From: Maribellus maritimus
Lineage (GTDB): Bacteria; Bacteroidota; Bacteroidia; Bacteroidales; Prolixibacteraceae
DNA: 64,000 nucleotides
Direction of reading: 5' to 3'
Assembly (NCBI RefSeq): GCF_022267315.1
Contig: NZ_JAIKLE010000021.1
Coordinates: 1 to 64,000, forward strand
How positions within the stretch are numbered: the stretch's first letter is position 1; every line of letters starts with the position of its first letter. Shown one piece after another: positions 9,213-16,416 of the stretch. The notes beneath the pieces were generated by a model. It was not told the DNA's origin, ran no database searches, and saw only the letters and a program-made list of their open reading frames with translations. The position numbers and the translations under genes were made by a program.

Positions 9213-9926
9213 TTAACGCCATTGTATCAAAGCACTGTTATATGCTTCTTCTACGCGCCATTGTGGTTTATGGAAATAAATCATTCCGTGACCGGGCAAC
9301 ATAATATCCATATCAACCTGGGCAAATTTCCGTAGCGATTCAATATATTTTTTCTTATCAAAATCAAAAGACCCATCCCAGCCAAAATCACCAGCCAACA
9401 AGGTTCCGATAATATCACCACTCACCGTTATTTTTTTGCCTTGGTAATCAAATGAATAAGCTGTACATCCCATAGTGTGTCCCGGGTAGTGTCCTACTTT
9501 AATTTTTACTCCCAGAACGTCGATTACATCGCCATCAGCTACAACCCGGTCTACAACAAAAGAATTAAACTTTTTGTGATAAAGATAACCAGCGCAACGT
9601 TCATCACCCGATTGAACAGAATCTGCTGTTTCTTTTATTGCAATAAATTTCACCCCTTTTTCTTTTAAGATGTGCCCTCCCCCTGTGTGATCATAATGTG
9701 CGTGAGTAAGAATACAATATTTTATATCGTCAGGTGACAAATCCCAGTATTTCATATTATTAAAAATCTGCTCCATGGTGTCACCGCAACCACAGTCAAA
9801 CATAATTAAACCGGCATCTGTTTTTAACACATAGGAGTTGGCATCATTCCACAAAGCGCCCTGTAAATCAAACGTAATTCCGTTCAAATCGCCACTCACC
9901 TGAAATAAATTCTTTAGTATTTGCAT
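9213..9926 (-). CDS. Metallo-beta-lactamase-fold hydrolase
   Basis: A 237-residue cytoplasmic protein of the MBL-fold hydrolase superfamily. The metal-binding motif LTHAHYDHTGGG (HxHxDH) is complete, and the later VGHYPGHTMGC, TVSGDIIG and LPGHG segments supply the remaining His/Asp ligands. The fold covers thiolesterases, lactonases, glyoxalase II and similar enzymes, so the substrate cannot be named. The length is typical. It precedes satD in the same direction but is separated by a candidate promoter, so the link is weak. Confidence 0.85.
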   Translation of the reverse strand: MQILKNLFQVSGDLNGITFDLQGALWNDANSYVLKTDAGLIMFDCGCGDTMEQIFNNMKYWDLSPDDIKYCILTHAHYDHTGGGHILKEKGVKFIAIKETADSVQSGDERCAGYLYHKKFNSFVVDRVVADGDVIDVLGVKIKVGHYPGHTMGCTAYSFDYQGKKITVSGDIIGTLLAGDFGWDGSFDFDKKKYIESLRKFAQVDMDIMLPGHGMIYFHKPQWRVEEAYNSALIQWR

Positions 9927-10027
9927 TGTTATTTATTAATTATTAGTAATAACTATTTTACATTGAAATAATACAAACTATCTGTTTTTCACCGATTATA
10001 CTTCACAAATATTTACCTAATCAAAAG

Positions 10028-10051
10028 CTTTTTATTCAAAACGATAAAAAG
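10028..10051 (-). terminator. Possible terminator at the end of the long minus-strand gene run
   Basis: Arms CTTTTTAT and ATAAAAAG around an 8-base loop, 66 bases beyond the stop of the DapA-like gene. The stem is all A/T except its outermost pair and the T-run is modest, so this is a weak candidate. Confidence 0.3.
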
Positions 10052-10116
10052 AAACAATAATGCTTTAATAATAAAACAGTGGTCTCTACTATAAAAACTT
10101 TGTTCAAATGTCCCTG

Positions 10117-11199
10117 TTACTTATATGCAGCTGCCTTTAATTGATTTTCCAGGCAAATGATTTTCGCTATATGTTTATCAGCAATTTCCTTGTGAATATT
10201 GTCGAATGGAAGAGTCGGTACACGGACAATGGGTGTTGAATAAATTCCCTGTTGGTACAATAATCTTTTAAAAAAGTGAATGGATATGTCGAGATGTTGA
10301 TTGGAAAAAGCCAGTACAGGCAAAATTTGTTGAAATAATTTTTCGGCCTCATCCGTATTTCCTTCTTTATAAAGTCGATAGATTGAGGTGTAAATGTAAT
10401 GCATCCCCGTTGGCATAAAAGCGTGTACTCCACGTTGCAGCCCCTCAATCATTTGTGTAACGGCCCAGCCACCGCTAACATTTAGCTGCCCTTCAGTTAA
10501 CTTTAGGATTCTGGTATATTTCACTCCGGCAGGCACCGTTTCAACCTTCAGACAACGAAAAGCAGGCACTTTATTAAACAATTCCAAAATAAGTTCATCG
10601 GGTAACCCATATCCCGATGAATCCCAGTCCTGCAACATAATCATTTCCGGTCCAAGGTCAGCTAATTCCATAAAATGTTTTTTGAACTGCTCTTGGTTTT
10701 GAAAAGGTATTTGAAACAACACATTTTTGCATCCGCTCTGGATATAATCCTTGAGCAGTTTTTTGCTTTTTGAAAGTTCGGCTTCTCCGGCACCGGCAAT
10801 TACAGGGACTTTCCCGTTTACTTCTTCCATTACGGCCGTTACCATGCTTAGACGTTCGGTTTCAGAAAGTTTACTCACTTCTGAAGCCATAGCAGGAACC
10901 AGGAAGCCGGCAACTCCGGCATTTACTGCTTCGGTTAGGTTCTTTTCCAGTGCCGTTAAATCGATTGTGTTATCGGTTGTAAATGGTGTGTTTAGTACGG
11001 TTACGATACCAAAAAGCGGGAACAGCCTCTCCCCAGCCCCTCCAAAGGAGGGGTGATTATTACCTGCCTTTTTATCTGAATCTCTTACCAATATCACTTT
11101 TATTACATATTTGAAAGGAACCTGTCTGACACATCCTAAAAAAAGTTTACAGCTTTCCCCCTTCGGGGGAATCAGAAGGGGGCTTGTTTTAATATCCAC
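10117..11199 (-). CDS. DapA/NanA-family class I aldolase-like protein with repeat-derived N-terminus
   Basis: The core, from about residue 60 (LFPLFGIVTVLNTPF) to 360, is a dihydrodipicolinate synthase/N-acetylneuraminate lyase-family TIM barrel. Such enzymes cleave or condense 2-keto acids through a Schiff base on Lys, most likely the Lys of FRCLKVETVPAG. The family GTTGE motif is replaced by PAMASEV, so the substrate is unusual. The frame opens with GTG at 11199 and its first 60 or so residues are translated from a GC-rich repeat element (11025-11185) unlike any aldolase. No ATG lies between the repeat and the core; GTG and TTG codons near residues 35-37 are alternatives. The gene overlaps the preceding gene by 28 bases. 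Family assignment is good; the true start, and whether it is expressed, are uncertain. Confidence 0.75.
   Translation of the reverse strand: MDIKTSPLLIPPKGESCKLFLGCVRQVPFKYVIKVILVRDSDKKAGNNHPSFGGAGERLFPLFGIVTVLNTPFTTDNTIDLTALEKNLTEAVNAGVAGFLVPAMASEVSKLSETERLSMVTAVMEEVNGKVPVIAGAGEAELSKSKKLLKDYIQSGCKNVLFQIPFQNQEQFKKHFMELADLGPEMIMLQDWDSSGYGLPDELILELFNKVPAFRCLKVETVPAGVKYTRILKLTEGQLNVSGGWAVTQMIEGLQRGVHAFMPTGMHYIYTSIYRLYKEGNTDEAEKLFQQILPVLAFSNQHLDISIHFFKRLLYQQGIYSTPIVRVPTLPFDNIHKEIADKHIAKIICLENQLKAAAYK
11025..11185. repeat. GC-rich palindromic intergenic repeat element
   Basis: About 160 bases bounded by two strong G/C hairpins. One is CCCCTCC-AAA-GGAGGGG (11037-11053), the other TTCCCCC-TTC-GGGGGAA (11155-11171) with a flanking GAAGGGGGCTT (11175-11185). 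The GC-rich ends contrast with the AT-rich surroundings. This resembles the dispersed CCCC/GGGG palindromic repeats common in Bacteroidetes intergenic DNA; no transposase is present. It lies across the junction of two genes, supplying the stop codon of one and the apparent N-terminus of the other. Only one copy occurs in this window, so calling it a dispersed repeat is inference. Confidence 0.6.
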
Positions 11200-13529
11200 A
11201 CATCAGTTACCCGCGACTGTTTCCTCCAGTTAATATTTTCTTCATTTTCAGGTTTATCAAAAGTAATAGCCAGGTTTCCATCTTTTATAAGTCGCTTTGG
11301 CAACGGAAATTCCTTAAACTGTTCATATCCTTTTTCATATTTGGTTGGCTTCAGCGGCTCACCGTTGGCACGTAACAATGCCTCACCATAGCCGGCAATC
11401 CGAATCAAATAATTGGTATTCGGATCGAGTTCATCGTATTTCAAAATCGGTGTAAACTGAAACAATTGTGTAGAAAGTCGTTTTCTGCTTTTGCCATTAT
11501 TCTCCCATAAATAGTCGATGGCATCGTCGGTTTCAGAAACAACATGTTTTGCTTCGGCACTGGAAATATTATCGTAAAAACTTCCGTCTCCGGGAGTTTC
11601 GTAGTTACGAATAAAATCGAACCATGCCACTTTTTCTTCTTCTGAATTCATCTCGCGAACTTTAGCAAACTCATCTTCCAGCCACCAAATATTATTTAAG
11701 GGATAATCAATAAAGTCGAGAACACAGCCCCGCTCTGCTCCGCGGGCATGATATCTTTCAACACTTGTTTGCAACCCCACTGACTCAAATAAATCTTCGC
11801 AATATTGAACAGCTTTTGTTCTCAAATCCTGCGCAACCGGTTTCTTTTTTGCTTTTTCCAGCACAGCCAGTGCTTCCTCCATCGCTTTTTCGGCTCCCAA
11901 AGAATTTGCTTTTGCCAAGACTTCATAAGCTTGTTGTTCCAAGCCTTTTTCGTAATCGTTGCGCTGCTGAATGTAGGCATCGTAATATGCGCGCATTACC
12001 AATTGTTGCCATCGCCAGTTATCGACCAGTTGTGGATTCTCCGCTTCCAGCATCTTCCATAATTCCAGTGTTTGTCCGATTGTTGCGTTTTCTTTAATAG
12101 GCCCAAGCCAGTTTTGCTCCAAAGCAAAAATTCCTTCTGCAGCCTTTTCTGCCACATTCCAGCCAAAAAAGAAACGGCAATACTCTCTTACAATTTGATG
12201 AATATCTTTTTTTGAATCCCAGCCCAGTTCACTCCAAAGTACTTTGTTTACATCGTCGTGAACACCGTCAGAATAGGAAACAAAACCATTGGTAAATGGC
12301 GAATCCTGTTGAAAAACGGTTTTGTAATATTCAGGCATCGGATTCGTAGCTTCCCTTCCCAACGTGAGTGCAAAAGCCTGGTCCCAACGCGGAACAGGGT
12401 ATTGGCAACGAACTGTATGCGTAATATCAGGATAAAAACGATGCTCGTATTTCTCAGGTAATAATTCACGTTCCAGTTTTATGGGCGGGCTGCCGGGTCC
12501 ATAAACCACACCAGCCAGCCAGTCAGGTTTTTCTTTCTCCAAATAATTGAAAAAATAACGTACTTTTTCCTCGTTAAATCCCTGCAACGAAACCCAAATT
12601 CCTGCATCCGGATGATATTTATGCAAAAGCGTTGCAAGCTCTTTCATAAAAGGCAAAACTTCCTTTGGATGATTGTGCCCCGGATCACCTCCCGGAATAA
12701 AAACATCATCAAGCCTCGGACAAGCTTTATAAAATTCTTCATGCCTTTTTATCTCCTCTGTGCGAAATTTCTCGTCTGTTAAATCAAACGAAGCCGGTGT
12801 CCATACCCAATAATCTGCATCGTATTTTTCGCATATTTTGCTCAAGCGAATATTCATTTCAGAAGGAGTATATTTCATTAAAACCGACTTGTCTTCAAAT
12901 GGAATATTTTCAAAACTATTCGCTCCGAAAAGTACCTGCTCACGAAAATGCAGATCAAATTCTTCTACGGTCCATTCATCCCAGGAATTCGCCGTATTCC
13001 GATAACCAAACTGGTGCCCCCGAATAGGATATTCCGGTGAAGATGCAAAATCTGTATTGGAAGGCAACTGAAAAATTTCGTTGTGGATTTCTGCAATGCG
13101 AAGTAACCAGCCAATTCCATATAAAATGCCACGGGCATCGGCACCAATGATCCAGAGAATATTCTTACCATTTTTTTTCTCCTGAACAATGCGGAAGCCT
13201 TCTTTCTTTGTTTCAGGCAAATTGCTCCCTTCCCTCAAAGGCAAGGCAACTCCTTTTAAATCTTCATCGCCGGAAAGCGCCAGGGCAATCACTGTTTTCC
13301 CCTGCCAGGTTTCACTTTCGATCAATCTAAACGACGTTCGCTTACCAACCTCTTCTACTAAAATATCGGAAGCAGATTGCCGTACCGGCTCTTTTATGGA
13401 AGGAGAAACCAAAATCGTGGATTTCGACAAATCAAATTGATTACATTGATCGCAGGATACGATAACTTTAAAAATAATTATCAGAAATAAAAAAATAAAA
13501 GTTCTCCCCATTGCAAAAATCTTTCGCAT
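11172..13529 (-). CDS. Secreted alpha-glucuronidase-like (GH67/GH20-type N-domain) glycosidase, lipoprotein
   Basis: A 785-residue protein with a hydrophobic N-terminus ending in a lipobox-like IVSC, so probably an exported lipoprotein. Residues about 35-145 resemble the GH67/GH20-type N-terminal alpha/beta domain (ASDILVEEVGKRT; IIGADARGILYGIGWLLRI). This is followed by a TIM-barrel-like region (RGHQFGYRNTANSWDEWTVEEF; IPGGDPGHNHP) and a helical C-terminal part. The family is usually annotated as uncharacterised or alpha-glucuronidase-like; I cannot name catalytic residues or the substrate. The last residues (QAPF, stop) are encoded by the repeat element, so the native C-terminus may have been slightly different. 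It sits at the distal end of the mannosidase operon. Confidence 0.6.
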   Translation of the reverse strand: MRKIFAMGRTFIFLFLIIIFKVIVSCDQCNQFDLSKSTILVSPSIKEPVRQSASDILVEEVGKRTSFRLIESETWQGKTVIALALSGDEDLKGVALPLREGSNLPETKKEGFRIVQEKKNGKNILWIIGADARGILYGIGWLLRIAEIHNEIFQLPSNTDFASSPEYPIRGHQFGYRNTANSWDEWTVEEFDLHFREQVLFGANSFENIPFEDKSVLMKYTPSEMNIRLSKICEKYDADYWVWTPASFDLTDEKFRTEEIKRHEEFYKACPRLDDVFIPGGDPGHNHPKEVLPFMKELATLLHKYHPDAGIWVSLQGFNEEKVRYFFNYLEKEKPDWLAGVVYGPGSPPIKLERELLPEKYEHRFYPDITHTVRCQYPVPRWDQAFALTLGREATNPMPEYYKTVFQQDSPFTNGFVSYSDGVHDDVNKVLWSELGWDSKKDIHQIVREYCRFFFGWNVAEKAAEGIFALEQNWLGPIKENATIGQTLELWKMLEAENPQLVDNWRWQQLVMRAYYDAYIQQRNDYEKGLEQQAYEVLAKANSLGAEKAMEEALAVLEKAKKKPVAQDLRTKAVQYCEDLFESVGLQTSVERYHARGAERGCVLDFIDYPLNNIWWLEDEFAKVREMNSEEEKVAWFDFIRNYETPGDGSFYDNISSAEAKHVVSETDDAIDYLWENNGKSRKRLSTQLFQFTPILKYDELDPNTNYLIRIAGYGEALLRANGEPLKPTKYEKGYEQFKEFPLPKRLIKDGNLAITFDKPENEENINWRKQSRVTDVWILKQAPF

Positions 13530-13634
13530 AAAAATATTTTGACCTTGGAAAAAGAGAAAACGCTATTATGGCATTTTCTAATGTTATTTTGTCTGAATTA
13601 TCAACGCTTTTAAATCAACAGGTCAAAATTTGAC

Positions 13635-14549
13635 TTATTCTCGAAGTTTCGCATTTTTTAAACGCTCCGCCTCCCAACCATGATCTACATATTCCCATGT
13701 AAAATCATCAACATTTACATGCACCAGCACAAAACCTTCTTTTGTATTGTGCCGACGGCCTTTCCAGCCATTTCCGGCAATGGAACCACCTGTAATATAA
13801 TGGATGCGATCGTTGATAACACCATATTCTTTCCAGTGAATGTGTCCCTGTAAAATCAAAACTGATTTATAATTTTCCAGCATTTGAAATATTTCAGCCG
13901 AATTACTGACGTTTCCTCTGCCATTGCTTCCTTTAACCTGCGCCCGTGATGTAATCATAGGAAGGTGCGTGGTCAAAACAACCGGTGTCAGGGTGTCTAC
14001 TTTTGCCAAATCATTTTTTAACCATTTTAATTCCTCCTCGCCAAAAACGCCTGTGTATCTCTTATTCTCGGTAACATCCAGTGAATTCAATACAATAAAA
14101 TGCCAACCTTTATGGTCAAAAGAGTAATATGTTTTTCCGATATATCGTTCAAACATTCCGTACTTATAATCGGGATGGTCACTGGTTTCGGGGCTTTCTG
14201 CATAAATAGCAAACAAATCATGATTTCCCAGCGTGTTGTATACCGGCATATTAAAACCTGCGCTCATCTTTTTATACAATGAAAAAAGGGTATCACCACG
14301 TGCCTGATTTCCCCGCATGACGTCATAAACCAAATCTCCGCCGGTCAAAACGAAATCCGGATTTAATTCATTCACTTTATCAATAGCCATCTGAAAGCCT
14401 TTAGGGGCATTCATCTCCGGCTTTAAATGAATATCAGTAAGAAACGCAAATGAAAATGATTCACCATCTTGCGATTTACTATTTTGACTGACAACATTTG
14501 TCGCCAGAATTACTCCTAAAACAAATACAAATAAAAATCTCCTGTACAT
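13635..14549 (-). CDS. Secreted calcineurin-like metallophosphoesterase
   Basis: A phosphoesterase of about 304 residues with the standard calcineurin-like motifs: AFLTDIHLKP (DxH), GGDLVYD (GDxxD), LGNHD (GNHD), LTTHLPM and LQGHIHW (GHxH). A signal peptide (MYRRFLFVFVLGVILATNVVSQ) makes it periplasmic. The ATG at 14549 is preferred over a GTG at 14555 because the signal peptide begins there. It directly follows the stop of the preceding gene. A related phosphoesterase is at 50687, also inside a glycan gene cluster. It may remove phosphate or cleave phosphodiesters on the glycan; the substrate is unknown. Confidence 0.85.
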   Translation of the reverse strand: MYRRFLFVFVLGVILATNVVSQNSKSQDGESFSFAFLTDIHLKPEMNAPKGFQMAIDKVNELNPDFVLTGGDLVYDVMRGNQARGDTLFSLYKKMSAGFNMPVYNTLGNHDLFAIYAESPETSDHPDYKYGMFERYIGKTYYSFDHKGWHFIVLNSLDVTENKRYTGVFGEEELKWLKNDLAKVDTLTPVVLTTHLPMITSRAQVKGSNGRGNVSNSAEIFQMLENYKSVLILQGHIHWKEYGVINDRIHYITGGSIAGNGWKGRRHNTKEGFVLVHVNVDDFTWEYVDHGWEAERLKNAKLRE

Positions 14550-14555
14550 AATCAC

Positions 14556-16397
14556 TTAATTTACTTTTTTACACCAAACTCTTGAACGGGGAGCCATTTC
14601 CAACTTCAAAACCTGTCCTTCAGGTTGAAGTATTTCACCTGTGAAACCATCCACTAACCGGCTCTTCTCCATCAAATTTATTTCCACCAATGTTTTCGCT
14701 CTGTTATAGTTATGAATAACAAAACTACCATCCGACAAGTTTTGAAAAGTTACTCTTGTTGGTGCATTTATTTCCGGTAAATTATTCTGTTGACAAGATT
14801 TCCGGATGGTATTAGCCCATTGCCGGGGAACTTCCAATAAGCCCAATTGTCGCGGACAAAGCAGCACTTCGCCAACGGCATCAAAATCCTCCTGTGAAAA
14901 AGTATGGGTATTTATAACAGCAATATTTTTACTTTCATTTTGAACCATAAAAGCGTTGTTCGACAAATCTCCGGTTGTTAAAAGCGTTTTAGCTCCTTCT
15001 GGTACGATTTTATAATCCATGCTCATCGGAAATTCAATCTGTTCTGCTTTTCCATTGTTTATGACTGATTGAGTAATTGTTTTAGCAGGAGATAACGGCC
15101 ATTTGATTTGAGCGAGTTTAGCCAGTTTTTCACCGTTTTTTGCATGAGCCAGGAATCCGGTGGTCACAACTATTTTTGCTCCCTTGTTCAGGGACTGAAT
15201 TGCTTTTTCAATTACCGCATTGTCTGCAGCAGCCTGTGTAGGAAGAAATATTACCTCTGCATCTTCAGGATATTCGGATTCGGGAATGAGTGAAATCCCA
15301 AACATCCCCATATAGTCCATTAAATACAGATCTCCCCCTGCATCACTATTGGGAGGTTTGTAGGCCACAGTACCCTGAATAGGATTTTTAGCCACGGCAG
15401 CAGCCAAATCTGCCAGCTTTTCAAAATCCTGTCGCAATAAATGATGACCGGGATGACCGGAAATAAAGCTGCCAAAATTGAAAATCACCAACTCTTTTGC
15501 TCCTGCCAAAACCGATTGCCATGCCTGCTCAATAAAATCCAAATCGGTACAATCGCCATGATCGAACCAGGCACCACCCATTTTGTCGCCGGCCAGTGTT
15601 GAAATCCAGCGGTAATTAATAAATCCTTCGTAAGGCTGTACAAAACCGAAACGCTGGGTGTATTGTCCACGTGTTTCAGTGCCCACCCAAACTCCATCAA
15701 AGAGCGCAGGTTCTTTTGCCAAATCATAACCAAACAAATGAAACCGATCATACCACTGCGGAAATTTTATAATCATATTGATATCGGGATTTGCAGCTTT
15801 GGCGGGTTGAATGAAAACTGACTCTGAAAGCTCTGTTAACAGTGCACGACGGTATTCCGACCAGCTTCTGTCACCTTTGGCTGTTTTAGATTCCCGGCTG
15901 GTATCTGCTGTGCATAAAAAATCGTCAATAATAAATGTATCAAACAGCGGAGCAGCATCCTTCATCACATTTCGCAAATCATTTTGTGTTTTTTCATTTT
16001 GCCAGTTAAACCAGCCCAGGACTCCTTCCTGTTTTACACCAAAATCGCCACCAGGAACGGTTGCAATCCCACCAACGACTTCAGAGCCATTATTCTGCAG
16101 AAAAGCGACACTCTCTTCCAACAATTCAGGAGAAACGACCAAACCACTCCGGTAGACTTCAACATAAACCCTGGAGATTCCATTACAACGCAACAAAGAA
16201 ACAGTTTCTCTTCGCCCTTCTTCCGTTGCAAACATTTTTTGAACTGTATGGGCAGTAACATATACACTTAAACTTAAATCATCTTTACGTGAAATTGCAT
16301 AATTCCATACATCATCATTTTTGACATTTTCCGGAGCGCTACAACGCACCAGAAGAAAACCTAGCAAAAAAATAAAAACAGTCAATACTTTCCCCAT
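14556..16397 (-). CDS. Uncharacterised exported protein, probable glycosidase-like TIM barrel
   Basis: About 613 residues from the ATG at 16397, where a signal sequence (MGKVLTVFIFLLGFLLVRC) begins; the longer frame to 16454 would overlap the previous gene. The Cys after LLVR could be a lipid anchor although Arg at -1 is unusual. The body has a TIM-barrel feel: an alternating strand/helix pattern, an acidic strand end FDTFIIDDFLC, and WVGTETRGQYTQRFG further on, as seen in uncharacterised carbohydrate-active enzymes. A beta-rich tail (PEGQVLKLEMAPRSRVW) resembles glycosidase C-terminal domains. I do not recognise a defined family. Its place between a GH141-like protein and a phosphoesterase supports a glycan role. 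Confidence 0.55.
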   Translation of the reverse strand: MGKVLTVFIFLLGFLLVRCSAPENVKNDDVWNYAISRKDDLSLSVYVTAHTVQKMFATEEGRRETVSLLRCNGISRVYVEVYRSGLVVSPELLEESVAFLQNNGSEVVGGIATVPGGDFGVKQEGVLGWFNWQNEKTQNDLRNVMKDAAPLFDTFIIDDFLCTADTSRESKTAKGDRSWSEYRRALLTELSESVFIQPAKAANPDINMIIKFPQWYDRFHLFGYDLAKEPALFDGVWVGTETRGQYTQRFGFVQPYEGFINYRWISTLAGDKMGGAWFDHGDCTDLDFIEQAWQSVLAGAKELVIFNFGSFISGHPGHHLLRQDFEKLADLAAAVAKNPIQGTVAYKPPNSDAGGDLYLMDYMGMFGISLIPESEYPEDAEVIFLPTQAAADNAVIEKAIQSLNKGAKIVVTTGFLAHAKNGEKLAKLAQIKWPLSPAKTITQSVINNGKAEQIEFPMSMDYKIVPEGAKTLLTTGDLSNNAFMVQNESKNIAVINTHTFSQEDFDAVGEVLLCPRQLGLLEVPRQWANTIRKSCQQNNLPEINAPTRVTFQNLSDGSFVIHNYNRAKTLVEINLMEKSRLVDGFTGEILQPEGQVLKLEMAPRSRVWCKKVN

Positions 16398-16416
16398 GAT
16401 ACTATATGTTATATGG

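Noticed and set aside
11025-11185. Insertion sequence or transposon
   Set aside because: No transposase, no target-site duplication recognised, and only about 160 bases long; it is called a palindromic repeat element.
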